In this document: positions 26,329 through 35,948 of the stretch, in pieces
Position numbering within the stretch: position 1 is the stretch's first letter
Layout of the letters: every line of letters starts with the position of its first letter
Source: Undibacterium_A arcticum
Lineage (GTDB): Bacteria > Pseudomonadota > Gammaproteobacteria > Burkholderiales > Burkholderiaceae_D
DNA: 64,000 nucleotides
Reading direction: 5' to 3' (one strand)
Assembly: GCF_042660705.1 (NCBI RefSeq)
Contig: NZ_JBHSUQ010000001.1
Made by a program: the position numbers and the translations under genes
Notes under the pieces: generated by a model
What the model was told of the DNA's origin: nothing
The model's input: the letters and a program-made list of their open reading frames with translations, nothing else
The model's database searches: none

Positions 26329-26359
26329 AAAAAATGGGCACCACAACGGTGCCCATTTT
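26329..26359 (-). terminator. Intrinsic terminator of the gltIJKL operon
   Basis: On the minus strand ATGGGCACC pairs with GGTGCCCAT across a five-base loop, followed by six T residues, about 40 nt beyond the gltL stop. The opposite strand has TTTT as well, so it may also stop rightward transcripts. Confidence 0.88.
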
Positions 26360-26398
26360 CATAAACGCCGGCCCTCGCGCCAACGCCAAAACCACCAG

Positions 26399-27123
26399 TC
26401 AATGAATAATCTTCGCCAAGAAATCCCGCGCCCGCTCCGAGCGCTGGGTGTTGAAAAATTCTTCCTTGCTGCAGTCCTCGACGATCAGCCCCTGGTCCAT
26501 GAACACCACGCGATTCGCGACCCGCTTGGCAAACCCCATCTCGTGCGTGACCACCATCATGGTCATGCCTTCCTGCGCCAGGCCGACCATCACGTCCAGC
26601 ACTTCGTTGATCATTTCCGGGTCGAGCGCCGAGGTCGGTTCGTCGAACAGCATCGCGATCGGGTCCATCGACAGTGCACGCGCGATCGCGACGCGTTGCT
26701 GCTGGCCGCCGGACAACTGGCCGGGGAATTTGTCCTTTTGCGCGATCAGGCCGACGCGATCCAGATATTTCAGGCCGCGCACGCGCGCATCGTCAACGCT
26801 GCGTCCCAAGACCTTGATCTGGCCGATGGTCAGGTTTCCGTGATCGACAGGTGCGGGAACAGTTCGAAATTCTGGAACACCATGCCGATGCGGGCGCGCA
26901 GCTTGGACAGGTTGGTTTTCGGGTCGCCGACCGAGATGCCGTCGACCACGATCTCGCCCTTCTGGAACGGTTCGAGTCCGTTGACGGCCTTGATCAGGGT
27001 CGACTTGCCGGAGCCGGACGGGCCGCACACGACCACCACATCGCCCTTGGCGACCTGGGTGGTGCAGTCGGTCAGGACCTGGAAGTTGCCGTACCATTTG
27101 CTGACGTTTTTTAGTTCGATCAT
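26399..27123 (-). pseudogene. gltL: Glutamate/aspartate ABC transporter ATPase GltL, frame disrupted
   Basis: From ATG at 27123 the frame encodes a polar amino-acid ABC ATPase with Walker A GPSGSGKST and the Q-loop region VFQNFELFPHLSITE. It is then lost at an AAA run (26835-26837). The other frame resumes NLTIGQIKVLGRS and carries the LSGGQQQRVAIARAL signature, Walker B LFDEPTSALDPE and the H-loop HEMGFAKRV. One missing A in GAAAACCTG restores a 241-residue protein of normal length. Catalytic motifs on both sides are intact, so either the break is recent or it is a sequencing error. Confidence 0.88.
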
Positions 27124-27221
27124 ATTGTTCTCCCGGATTGCGTAAATTTTTCTGCGGTCGATCCGCACTGGCCACCTTCGCCAGCGGATCGGCCATGGTT
27201 CAGCGATGGCTCAACGATGGC

Positions 27222-27914
27222 TCATCGAATAATCGCGACTCTTCTTTGCAGCTGCTTGACCAGGTACGACAGTCCGAAGCTCATCACGAAATAGACCACT
27301 GCGACGAAGCTGTACATTTCGACCAGTCGGCCGTCGCGCTGCGCGATCTTGGATGCGACGCTGACGAAGTCGGGCACCGAACCGAGAACATACACCAGCG
27401 ACACGTCCTGGAACAGCACGATGGTCTGCGTCAGCAGGATCGGGATCATGTTGCGGAACGCCTGCGGCAGCACGATGTTGCCCATCATTTGCCAGTAGTT
27501 CATGCCGAGCGCATAGCCGGCAGAAATCTGGCCGCGCGGGATCGACTGGATGCCGGAGCGCATGATCTCGCAATAATAAGCGGCCTCGAACAGGATGAAG
27601 GTGATCATCGCCGACTGGAATGCGCCGACCCGGATCGGCTCACTGGCGCCGATCAGCCAGGCGCCGATAAACGGCACCAGGAAGTAGAACCAGAAGATCA
27701 CCAGCACCAGCGGGATCGAGCGGATCAGGTTGACGTAGCTGGTGGCCACCAACGAGATCGGTTTGCTGTGCGACAGCCGCATCATCGCCAGCAGGGTGCC
27801 GAACACGATGCCGCCGAGCATCGCAAAGAAGGTCAGCGTCAAGGTGAACTTCATGCCGGTGGTAAACAGGTACAGCCACGAGCGCTGGATCACATCGAAG
27901 TCGAAATGGGACAT
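27222..27914 (-). CDS. gltK: Glutamate/aspartate ABC transporter permease GltK
   Basis: This 230-residue inner-membrane permease of the HisM/GltK type has five or so helices, the conserved NLIRSIPLVLVIFWFY start of the TM core and the EAA loop (EAAYYCEIMRSGIQSIPRGQISAGYALGM). It lies between gltJ (2-nt gap) and gltL (about 100 nt). Confidence 0.93.
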   Translation of the reverse strand: MSHFDFDVIQRSWLYLFTTGMKFTLTLTFFAMLGGIVFGTLLAMMRLSHSKPISLVATSYVNLIRSIPLVLVIFWFYFLVPFIGAWLIGASEPIRVGAFQSAMITFILFEAAYYCEIMRSGIQSIPRGQISAGYALGMNYWQMMGNIVLPQAFRNMIPILLTQTIVLFQDVSLVYVLGSVPDFVSVASKIAQRDGRLVEMYSFVAVVYFVMSFGLSYLVKQLQRRVAIIR

Positions 27915-27916
27915 GG

Positions 27917-28669
27917 CTAGTGCCCTCCCGCGTTGGTGTTGCTGGCGGCGATGAAGCCCGGCACTGCAGTCCTGGATTCGAGCAGGCGCGCCAGCACCAG
28001 CGCGATGGCCGACACGATGATGTAGATGACGGTGGCGGCGGTCAGCGATTCAAAGGTCTGGAACGTGAACTCGCGCATCGAATAGGCGGCGGCGGTCAGT
28101 TCGACCAGGCCGATGGTCAGCGCGACCGAGCTGTTCTTGATGATCGCGGCGAACTCATTGGTCATGGCCGGGATGATGATGCGGAACGCCATCGGCAGCA
28201 GCACATAGCGATAGGTTTGCGGCAAGGTCAGGCCGATCGCGGTGCCGGCCATCTGCTGGCCGCGCGGCAGGGCCTGGATGCCGGTCGAGACCTGGATTGC
28301 GATCCGCGCCGAGGTGAAGAAGCCGAGCGCCAGAAAGGCGGTGATGAAGGATGCGTTCGGCAGGTTCTTGAGCCAGTTGCCGAGATTGGCCGGGACGATT
28401 TCCGGCATCACGAAATACCACAGGAACATCTGCACGATCAGCGGGATGTTGCGGAAAATTTCGATATACACGTTGGATGTACGTACCGCCCACTTGTTGG
28501 GCGTGGTGCGGATGGTGCCGATGATGGTGCCGATGACCAGCGCCATGATCCAGGCTGACACGGACGTGGCGAGGGTCCATTTCAGGCCGGCCAGCAAGGT
28601 GTCCATATAGGTGTGGACACCGTCAGGAGATTCCTGCCAGTAAATGGTCCAGTTCCAGTTATAGTGCAT
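27917..28669 (-). CDS. gltJ: Glutamate/aspartate ABC transporter permease GltJ
   Basis: This 250-residue permease begins MHYNWNWTIYWQESPDG, typical of GltJ. The EAA-type loop is visible as SARIAIQVSTGIQALPRGQQMAGTAIG. The gene follows gltI with a terminator-like hairpin between them (28829-28857), an arrangement that lets the binding protein be made in excess of the membrane parts. Confidence 0.93.
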   Translation of the reverse strand: MHYNWNWTIYWQESPDGVHTYMDTLLAGLKWTLATSVSAWIMALVIGTIIGTIRTTPNKWAVRTSNVYIEIFRNIPLIVQMFLWYFVMPEIVPANLGNWLKNLPNASFITAFLALGFFTSARIAIQVSTGIQALPRGQQMAGTAIGLTLPQTYRYVLLPMAFRIIIPAMTNEFAAIIKNSSVALTIGLVELTAAAYSMREFTFQTFESLTAATVIYIIVSAIALVLARLLESRTAVPGFIAASNTNAGGH

Positions 28670-28828
28670 TTTTTCTCTCCTCGATTGCGCTGCGACGCGA
28701 CATTTTTTATTTTGGGATTCTGCGATGCTGCGATTTTTGCCGTGTCGTCGATACCGCGCATAAGCGGGTCACATGCGCATGGCGCACGATTCACTATGCC
28801 ACAAGCGGCGATGGGCAAAGCCCAATGC

Positions 28829-28857
28829 AAAAACGGGAGGCTCGCGCCCCCCATTTT
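28829..28857 (-). terminator. Attenuating hairpin between gltI and gltJ
   Basis: On the minus strand GGGGGGC...GCCTCCC (one mismatch) is followed by GTTTTTG, shortly after the gltI stop. I read it as a partial terminator that sets a higher level of the binding protein. Confidence 0.7.
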
Positions 28858-28876
28858 CGCTCGACTTCGGTAGAAC

Positions 28877-29835
28877 TTACTTCTTCTTGGTCGACTGCTT
28901 TTGCGCTTCAGGTACCACGGCATACGCGGCCGGATCGCCGGAATCGGTCGGGTGCGCGAAGGCGGCCTTCAGTTGTGGGCTCATCGGCACGTTTAGATTG
29001 ATGCCCTTGGGCGGAATCGGCGACATGAACCACTTGTCGTAGATCTTGTTCACTTCGCCCGATTTGAACAGGTTGCCGAGCGCGGTGTCGACCACCTTCT
29101 TGAACTCGAGATCGTCGCGCCGCTCGATGATGCCGTACGGCTCGACCGACAGTGGCTCGGACGTGATCGCGTAATCAGCAGGTGCCTTGGAGTTGGCAGC
29201 CAGCGACGCCAGCAGGATGTCGTCCATCGCAAACGCGACCGCGCGGCCGGTTTCGACCATCAGGAAGGATTCGGCGTGATCCTTGGCAGTCAGGATATTC
29301 ATGCCCAGGTTACGTTCCGCGTTGAGCGCGGTGATCTGCTTCAGGTTCGAAGTGCCGGAGGTGGAGACGATGGTCTTGCCCTTCATGTCGTCCAGCGACT
29401 TGATATTGGAAGATTTCTTGGCCAACAGTCGATTGGCGGTGATGAAATAGGTCGGCGCGAACGCCACAATCTTCTGGCGCTCCAGATTATTGGTGGCCGA
29501 ATCGCAGGACAGATCGATGGTACCGTTCGCGATCAGCGGGATACGGGTGGCAGAAGTCACCGGATTGAGCACCACCTTGAGCGCGGTCAGGCCCAACTGC
29601 TTTGCACCGCGGTCACGACCTTCAGGCACAGATCGACCGAATAGCCCTGATACGACTGCTTGTCATCGAGGTAGGAAAATGGAATTGACGAGTCGCGCAC
29701 ACCCAGCGTGATGGTGCCGGTATCCTTGATTTTTTTCAGGGTACCGGTCAGTTCGGCGGCTTGCGCAGCGCCTGCCATCGTGGCCGCGACCAGGCCGACA
29801 CTAATCAGTGCAGCGGCCAATTTGGATAATTTCAT
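28877..29835 (-). pseudogene. gltI: Glutamate/aspartate periplasmic binding protein GltI, frame disrupted
   Basis: ATG at 29835 starts a Sec signal peptide ending AAQAA and a mature start ELTGTLKKIKDTGTITLG, the usual SBP family 3 beginning. The frame is lost after VDLCLKVV at an AAA run (29601-29603). The other frame continues KQLGLTALKVVLNPVTSATRIPL and onward to KKK at 28877. One extra A (GTGCAAAAGCAG) would restore a 319-residue protein. It is the first gene of the transporter operon and binds the substrate in the periplasm. Confidence 0.88.
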
Positions 29836-30171
29836 TTTTATCTCCCGGTAAAGAGGATTTTTGGGTATGTAGGTTCTGTCATGGTAAGACAACAGAAAAG
29901 CCGGGGCCATCGGGAATTATACGTAGCAAAACTATCACGCCCGTAGCTGGCGGACGCACGCTGGAAGCGTGAACAAAAAAAGCGTGCGCCGTCTTGATTT
30001 TGGTCAAGGCGGCGCTTCTTGCAAGCCGGCAAATCCGGCCCTTGGACGATCGATCAATTGCGCATCGTGCTGGCCAATGCTTCTTGCCCCTTCCCCCTTG
30101 CAGGGGGAAGGTTGGGATGGGGGTAGGACGGTCGATCGGCAACGTGCATCATTCATCAACCACACTACCCC

Positions 30172-30249
30172 CACTTGCAGTGCGCATATCCGCTTGCAGG
30201 CGGATACCGCTTCGCAGGCAGGAGGCGTGCCTCCTGAATTCCCTGCTGC
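30172..30249 (+). repeat. P element copy P2
   Basis: This copy of the two-hairpin element has hairpin 1 TATCCGCTTG/CAGGCGGATA and hairpin 2 AGGAGGC/GCCTCCT, ending GAATTCCCTGCT. It lies between two copies of the GGGGA-rich repeat (about 30085-30127 and 30250-30285). The rest of the 29836-30335 gap shows no gene. Confidence 0.85.
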
Positions 30250-30335
30250 GCCCCTAACCCTCCCCCTGGAAGGGGGAGGGAACTCGACCAGGCATCACCT
30301 ATGTCATGTGGCTCTTCGTGAGATTGCCCTGCAGA

Positions 30336-31622
30336 TCAGGGGTACAGGCCGCGCACTTCGCGCGCCTGCAGCACGCGGGTACAGGCGACGATGAAGGCCG
30401 CGGTGCGCAGCGATACCTTGTTGTCCTGCCCGACCTGCCACACCGCCGCAAACGCCTCGCGCATGATGCGGGTCAGGCGCTCGTTGATTTCATCTTCGTG
30501 CCAGAAGAAGCTGGAGAAATCCTGCACCCATTCGAAATAGCTGACGGTCACGCCACCGGCATTGGCGATCACGTCCGGCACCACCAGCACGCCCATGTCG
30601 TGCAGGATGTCATCGGCTGCCGGCGTGGTCGGGCCGTTGGCGCCTTCCAGGATGATCTTGGCCTTGATCTGGCTGGCGTTGGCGCTGGTGATCTGCTGTT
30701 CCAGCGCGGCCGGGATCATGATGTCGCAGTCGACGCCCCAGAACTGGTCGCGTTCGATGAAGCAGTCCGCGCCTTCGAAGCCTTCGACGCTGCCGTTGGC
30801 GGCAACGTGCGCCAGCAGCTTTTCGATGTTCAGGCCGCCTTCGTGCACCACGGTGGTGGCGTGGTCCTGCACCGCAACAATGCGGGCGCCGGCTTCGGCG
30901 AACAGGCGCGCCGCGACGCCGCCGACATTACCGAAACCCTGCACCGCGATGCGCGCACCGTGGATCTGCATGCCGCGCTTGGACGCTGCTTCGCAGCCGA
31001 TCACATACACGCCGCGCCCGGTCGCATCGCGCCGTCCCAGGCTGCCGCCGAGCGACACCGGCTTGCCGGTGACGACGCCGGTCGCGGTGCTGCCCTGGTT
31101 CATCGAGTAGGTGTCCATCATCCACGCCATGGTCTGTTCGTTGGTGTTGACGTCCGGCGCAGGAATGTCCTTGTTCGGCCCGATGATGATGTTGATCTCG
31201 CTGGTGTACCGGCGCGTCATGCGCATCAGCTCGCCTTTCGACAGCGTCTTCGGATCGACCCGGATACCGCCCTTGGCGCCGCCGTAAGGCACGTTGACTG
31301 CTGCGTTCTTGACCGTCATCCAGGCCGACAGCGCCATCACTTCCGACAGCGTGACGTCCTGGTGAAAACGCACGCCACCCTTGCCCGGACCGCGCGACAG
31401 GTTGTGCTGCACGCGATAACCTTCGAAGTGGGCAATGGTGCCGTTGTCGCGCTCGATCGGCACGTCCACGATCAGGATGCGCTTGGGACGCTTCAGGGTT
31501 TCGACCCAGCGCGCCAGCGAGCCGAGGTAAGGCGTCACGCGATCGATCTGTTCAAGATAGTTGCCCCATGGGCCAAGGCCGTGCGGCGTCAGGTAGGATG
31601 GAATTTCGTGATTGCTGGACAT
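30336..31622 (-). CDS. gdhA: Glutamate dehydrogenase (Glu/Leu/Phe/Val dehydrogenase family)
   Basis: This 428-residue enzyme interconverts glutamate and 2-oxoglutarate plus ammonia. The substrate-binding region has GGVRFHQDVTLSEV and the catalytic Lys in PYGGAKGGIRVDP; the nucleotide-binding fold has AVQGFGNVGG. The size and sequence type match the hexameric NAD-linked group rather than the E. coli GdhA type. It follows the glutamate transporter operon, and a LysR regulator gene is directly upstream, so the cluster probably handles glutamate catabolism. Confidence 0.93.
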   Translation of the reverse strand: MSSNHEIPSYLTPHGLGPWGNYLEQIDRVTPYLGSLARWVETLKRPKRILIVDVPIERDNGTIAHFEGYRVQHNLSRGPGKGGVRFHQDVTLSEVMALSAWMTVKNAAVNVPYGGAKGGIRVDPKTLSKGELMRMTRRYTSEINIIIGPNKDIPAPDVNTNEQTMAWMMDTYSMNQGSTATGVVTGKPVSLGGSLGRRDATGRGVYVIGCEAASKRGMQIHGARIAVQGFGNVGGVAARLFAEAGARIVAVQDHATTVVHEGGLNIEKLLAHVAANGSVEGFEGADCFIERDQFWGVDCDIMIPAALEQQITSANASQIKAKIILEGANGPTTPAADDILHDMGVLVVPDVIANAGGVTVSYFEWVQDFSSFFWHEDEINERLTRIMREAFAAVWQVGQDNKVSLRTAAFIVACTRVLQAREVRGLYP

Positions 31623-31740
31623 CGAATCTGCTCCATTTGGAATTTATTAAAGCTGCGGCGCGACTCATGATCGGTTCGCAGCGGTAACGCATCCTAGGGC
31701 AACATCGTGAGCGACAGCCAATGCTTTGTGCGCATGCAAC

Positions 31741-31757
31741 TATGCATAAATTGCATA
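31741..31757. promoter_or_regulatory. Candidate LysR-type operator upstream of gdhA
   Basis: The sequence TATGCA-TAAAT-TGCATA is a perfect 6-bp inverted repeat with a 5-nt spacer and fits the T-N11-A pattern of LysR-type regulators. It lies about 120 nt upstream of the gdhA start and downstream of the lysR-type gene at 32043-32999. Confidence 0.45.
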
Positions 31758-31925
31758 ACTATGCGGATTGAAAATTAGGCGGATGCGGATCGAGCGGTGT
31801 GGGGAACTATTTTGTCGATGCGTCGTGCCGGCAAAATGCTGTTCGTCGCCTGATCGAAAATTTGAGAATGCGACGAACGCCACTGGGTCCCAGCGTGGCC
31901 GCAGGCCAGTAAGGTGAAGCAGGAC

Positions 31926-31996
31926 GTAGGATGGGTGCAACCCATCATCTCATCTGGCGCTCATCTGGCGAACATGATGGGTTGCACCCATCCTAC
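31926..31996. repeat. GTAG-type hairpin pair (REPIN-like), copy W2
   Basis: Perfect 21-bp inverted arms (31926-31946 and 31976-31996) are separated by 29 nt. Each arm is a GTAG foot plus a GATGGGT-GCA-ACCCATC hairpin. A truncated copy of the CACTGGGTCCC palindrome lies just to the left at 31881-31896. These repeats account for most of the gap between the gdhA leader and the LysR gene. Confidence 0.85.
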
Positions 31997-32042
31997 GACT
32001 GCGGCATCCGGCGATTTAGCGGAGCCAGGCAGTTTCCCCGAC

Positions 32043-32999
32043 TTATTTACGTTTCTTTTCGCGCTGCTTCCGCTCGGCTTCCTTCTGCTGCTCAAGGTAA
32101 TTCCATAGCCGCGCCGCAAGCGGCTTGCCGGGACGTTGCTCGGACGGACGTTCGCGGTACAGGCGGATTTCCATCTCCAGTTCCCAGTCACCGCTGCCGC
32201 CGTCGGCGCGCGCCAGCAGCTTTTGCTTGACCTCGCGCGTCACTGCGGACTCGGGCAGAAACGCGATGCCGTGGCCTTCCAGCGCCATCATCTTCAGGCC
32301 TTCTGCCATGTCGGTCTCGTAGCGCTTTTCGAGCAGCAGCCGGCGCTTGGCAGCGCTCAGGATCAGCTCGACCATGCGCCCGAGATAGGCGTTGTTGGTG
32401 TAAGACAGCAGCGGCAGCGGCGCACCAGGCTTGCCGGGCAGGCTGAAGTGGGGCACCCCGCTCTTGTCGCAGCGCGAATAGGCGCGCAGGGATTCGCTGC
32501 CGAGGCTGAGCATGTCGTAACGGCTGGTGTCGAGCTGCACCGGCTGGTGCGGGTGGTGGTAGCACAGCAGCAGGTCGCAACCGCCCTCGACCAGCGTCAT
32601 CACCGCGTCGTGCACATTGAGCGCGATCAGGCGCGTGTTGAAGCTGCAAAATCCGGCTTCCAGCGCGCTGATCCACTTCGGCATATAGGTCAGCGACAGC
32701 GTGTGCGGCACCGCGAAATCGAGCGTGGTCTGGGTCGTGCTGCCCTTGCCGCGCAACATGGCGCGCGCATTGCTGATCTGTCCCAGCATCTCCATCGCCT
32801 GCTCGTAAAACACGACCCCGGCCGGCGTCAGGCTGGTCGGGTACGAGGTGCGGTCGATCAGGTCGGTGCCGAGCCAGGCTTCGAGCGACTGGATGCGGCG
32901 CGAAAAAGCTGGTTGCGTGACGTGGCGCAGTTCGGCCGAGCGGCTGAAACTGCGGGTTTCAGCGAGGGAGATGAAGTCTTCGAGCCATTTGGTTTCCAT
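32043..32999 (-). CDS. LysR-family transcriptional regulator
   Basis: This 318-residue protein has the LysR helix-turn-helix at its amino terminus (WLEDFISLAETRSFSRSAELRHVTQPAFSRRIQ), starting at the ATG at 32999. The effector domain of about 230 residues follows, and the end is a highly charged Lys/Arg/Glu tail. It lies upstream of gdhA on the same strand, so glutamate or a related metabolite is a plausible effector; that is inference from position only. Confidence 0.9.
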   Translation of the reverse strand: METKWLEDFISLAETRSFSRSAELRHVTQPAFSRRIQSLEAWLGTDLIDRTSYPTSLTPAGVVFYEQAMEMLGQISNARAMLRGKGSTTQTTLDFAVPHTLSLTYMPKWISALEAGFCSFNTRLIALNVHDAVMTLVEGGCDLLLCYHHPHQPVQLDTSRYDMLSLGSESLRAYSRCDKSGVPHFSLPGKPGAPLPLLSYTNNAYLGRMVELILSAAKRRLLLEKRYETDMAEGLKMMALEGHGIAFLPESAVTREVKQKLLARADGGSGDWELEMEIRLYRERPSEQRPGKPLAARLWNYLEQQKEAERKQREKKRK

Positions 33000-33212
33000 C
33001 GCGTTATGGTAGTGCGGATTGGCGGCGGGTGCAAAAGTGACGAACAATATCGTCGCGGCGGCTGTCCGGGTCGGCCCGCGATTGCTCAGCGGTTGACGCT
33101 ATTGGCCTACCGCAGCAATTCGCCAATTGGAAGCGCGTATTGCGCAACCGGATCGCGAACTCAGCGTTCTGTCCAGACAGGGTTCGGCTTGGACAACCTT
33201 GCTGTTGATAGT

Positions 33213-34118
33213 TTAGCCGCCGTCGAAGACGGTCGGCTGGAACAACGTGTTAGGCAGCCTTAATGCCCCACTTCCAACGAAACAGACGTGACCGCGGACA
33301 CTTACGCTCAGTTCGGAGCCGCCTCTGACGGTTGCATGAAGCTCGCTTGGCCGATTGAGAAACCGTCCCTGCGCCAAGACAATGCTCTCGCCAGTTGACG
33401 CCCGCTTGTGCGTAACCAGATACGCCGCGGTGGGCCCTGCCGCACTTCCAGTTGCAATATCTTCAACGCGACCATCGTTGTCCCAAGTGCGCCCTTCCAG
33501 TGGACCGACGTCGAGGACATAGACGAACTTGGCGCCAACGGTCGCGAGCAGGGTTTCAAAGTCCGGAATGACGATCCGAGCGCGTTCAAGATTCGACCTG
33601 ATCGGCACGATCAGGTATGGCAGTCCGGTCGAGACAACCTGCAGCGGAAGATCAGAAGCGAGGTCCGCTACTGAAAGATTGAGTGCCTTTAAGAATGCCC
33701 CATTCTTTGCCGCGGGGATCGGTGGTCCGACTGTTGCAACGCCTTGATCCATTTCCGCGTAGTAGGACACACCTTGGCGGCGACTCGTCGCGTGGATGCT
33801 GCGGTCCGGCATAACCAACTCAAGGTGGGCTAAATCGTCCATCGAAAACAGCTCGGAATGCAGCAGCGCCGCGGCACCGATGACTGGATGCCCTGCAAAC
33901 GGAAGCTCCTCTTCCATGGTGAAGATTCGAGTATTGAATCTTGATGTTCCTTCGATACGACGTAGAAAGATCGTCTCGAACTGACGCATCTCCTGCGTGA
34001 TGCGCTGCATGGCATGGGTGGGCAGTTCGTCATCGAGCAAGAACACGCTCAAGCCATTGCCAGACAAGGGTTCGCGGGCAACATCAACTAGCGAGAAGGA
34101 GAGTGTTCGCAGAGTCAT
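33213..34118 (-). CDS. PhzF family isomerase-like protein
   Basis: This is an about 301-residue member of the PhzF/diaminopimelate-epimerase-fold family. Family marks are the catalytic Glu in RQFETIFLRR, LPFAGHPVIGAAALL and EDIATGSAAGP. PhzF itself isomerises a phenazine precursor, but no other phenazine genes are present and most family members have unknown substrates. The start at 34118 matches the family; 15 more codons are open upstream. The gene opens an accessory region of lower GC. Confidence 0.88.
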   Translation of the reverse strand: MTLRTLSFSLVDVAREPLSGNGLSVFLLDDELPTHAMQRITQEMRQFETIFLRRIEGTSRFNTRIFTMEEELPFAGHPVIGAAALLHSELFSMDDLAHLELVMPDRSIHATSRRQGVSYYAEMDQGVATVGPPIPAAKNGAFLKALNLSVADLASDLPLQVVSTGLPYLIVPIRSNLERARIVIPDFETLLATVGAKFVYVLDVGPLEGRTWDNDGRVEDIATGSAAGPTAAYLVTHKRASTGESIVLAQGRFLNRPSELHATVRGGSELSVSVRGHVCFVGSGALRLPNTLFQPTVFDGG

Positions 34119-34290
34119 GGCAGTGTTGCCTATCGTTGAAATAAAGGGTGCATTTTGGCGCATTCCAAAAACGTCGACCCTCGAATGATGGGTTGGACTC
34201 CCCCCTACTTTTTCGCGGCATCATCGTGCCAACTGGCCTCATGGGTGGGTGTCAGTGATCAATCCCGAGCGGAGTCCGATATGAATAATA

Positions 34291-35181
34291 CTATTGTGGC
34301 ATGAGGGGTAGAAACACGTCGGTAATGGCATCGTGCTCCGACGTATCGGAAAAAAATTTGACGCGCTGGACATACATCGGGAAATCTCGCAGTTCCTCGC
34401 CGCTTTGCGGGAGCCATTCCGAGTACAGGACACTGACGGTCTCGCCAAGCGTATCGTCGGAGCCGATGTGCCGCAGCACGGCACATCGGCCACCAGGGAT
34501 CGTTTTGCGCACAACCCCAAATGGATTGTCGAGCACGTCGCGATCGGTCGCTGCACATAGGTCAAAGCGATAGTCCTCAGGTGCGACGTCCGTCGGGTTG
34601 TCATGGAGAATGTTGAAAGTAGCGCTGACTCGCGACGACAACTGATTTTGTTTGCGCCATTCGATGAAGCTGCGCACGGCGTTCCCGACCAAGCGGGGGT
34701 CGCCACGATGCTCGAGGACGGCGACGTTTGTGTCGGTGACGTTGACGATCTTGACCTGTTCGGTTTGTTTTGCAGACTTCATGTGATTGATCCTCAGTTC
34801 GCGTAAAGGTTGATAGGTTGCGTACCAGGGATTCCACTGTGGCTGTTTTCTGAACCCGGACGGTGATTGCCCGATGCTCTTCTTGAATGCGCGAGAGAAC
34901 GACTCAGGCTCTTCGTAACCATTGGCCAATGCGATGTCGATGATTGGGCTGTTGCTGCGAAATGCGAGCTGATAGGAGGCTCGCTTCAAGCGGCATAGTT
35001 GGACGTATTTGTAGACGCCGATTCCGAAGAGTTCAGCAAACTGCCTGTGAAAATGATATTTCGAGAAAGCAGCAACGCTGCTGAGTGTCTTCACGGTCAG
35101 GTCGTTATCCAGATTGGCATCGATGTACTCCAGCACTTTGCAAAATCGGGCGCGATAGCGCTCTGCTTTTGTTGCATTCAA
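34291..35181 (-). CDS. AraC family regulator with GyrI-like effector domain
   Basis: This 296-residue protein combines an N-terminal AraC DNA-binding domain (ARFCKVLEYIDANLDNDL...SFSRAFKKSIGQSPSGFR) with a C-terminal GyrI/SoxS-Rob type small-molecule binding domain (VKIVNVTDTNVAVLEHRGD). This is the Rob/BltR-like layout, often linked to efflux control. The neighbouring LysE-type exporter at 35313 is transcribed in the same direction and could be its target; that is inference. Confidence 0.9.
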   Translation of the reverse strand: MNATKAERYRARFCKVLEYIDANLDNDLTVKTLSSVAAFSKYHFHRQFAELFGIGVYKYVQLCRLKRASYQLAFRSNSPIIDIALANGYEEPESFSRAFKKSIGQSPSGFRKQPQWNPWYATYQPLRELRINHMKSAKQTEQVKIVNVTDTNVAVLEHRGDPRLVGNAVRSFIEWRKQNQLSSRVSATFNILHDNPTDVAPEDYRFDLCAATDRDVLDNPFGVVRKTIPGGRCAVLRHIGSDDTLGETVSVLYSEWLPQSGEELRDFPMYVQRVKFFSDTSEHDAITDVFLPLMPQ

Positions 35182-35312
35182 CGAAGTATCTCCTTGGCAA
35201 TCGAGAGCTTATCGCCCGGAAGTCAACAAAGCCTGACTGAAGTTGCTGAACTTGCTGAATTTGCGGTCACGCGCCCTGACATATACGCGCCTTTGGCGCA
35301 AGCACACGGTGT

Positions 35313-35948
35313 TCAGCGCGGCGTTGGGCGCTCCAGGATGAGCAAATGTAAGGCCAGCGAGAACAGAACCGCACCCAGGAACCAGCTTTGGTACTTTGCC
35401 GCCCGTGGGCTGCGATTCAAGTAGGCCCCGACCTGGCCGCTGAATGCGCCCAACGCGGAGTTGAACAACAGTGCTGCAACGGACAGCGTGCAGCCCAACA
35501 CGGTGAGCTGCACAGCGACCTGCCCGTGCGACTCGACCACGAACTGCGGCAGGAACACCATGAAAAACAGCAATGCCTTGGGATTGAGCAGGCTGTTGAG
35601 CATGGCCATTCTGAATACCCGCACCAGCGAGGAGGACTCGCGGCGCGTGATGATGGCCTTGCCCGGGGAACGGATGGCCTGACACGCGAGCCATATAAGG
35701 TAAATCGCACCGAGATAGCGCAGCACATCAAACGAAGGCGGCCAGGCTGCGACGAGGGCCGTGACGCCAGTGGCCGTGAGCAGCGTGAGCGTCAGATCGG
35801 CAGCCGTAATGCCCAGCGCCGCCGCAAACCCGCCGCGCGGGCCATGCGTGACCCCGTGCGACAGCACGAAAGCCATGTTTGGACCGGCCGAGAGAAACAG
35901 CGCAAGCACGGCAAGCAAGAAGACGGAAAGTGTGGATAGGTCGACCAT
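35313..35948 (-). CDS. LysE/RhtB family amino-acid exporter
   Basis: This 211-residue protein has about six transmembrane helices and the family start FLSAGPNMAFVLSHGVTHGPRGGFAAALGI. The middle reads LNSLLNPKALLFFMVFLPQF, another family block. It exports amino acids or homoserine-lactone-like compounds. It lies directly upstream of the AraC-GyrI regulator on the same strand. Confidence 0.92.
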   Translation of the reverse strand: MVDLSTLSVFLLAVLALFLSAGPNMAFVLSHGVTHGPRGGFAAALGITAADLTLTLLTATGVTALVAAWPPSFDVLRYLGAIYLIWLACQAIRSPGKAIITRRESSSLVRVFRMAMLNSLLNPKALLFFMVFLPQFVVESHGQVAVQLTVLGCTLSVAALLFNSALGAFSGQVGAYLNRSPRAAKYQSWFLGAVLFSLALHLLILERPTPR

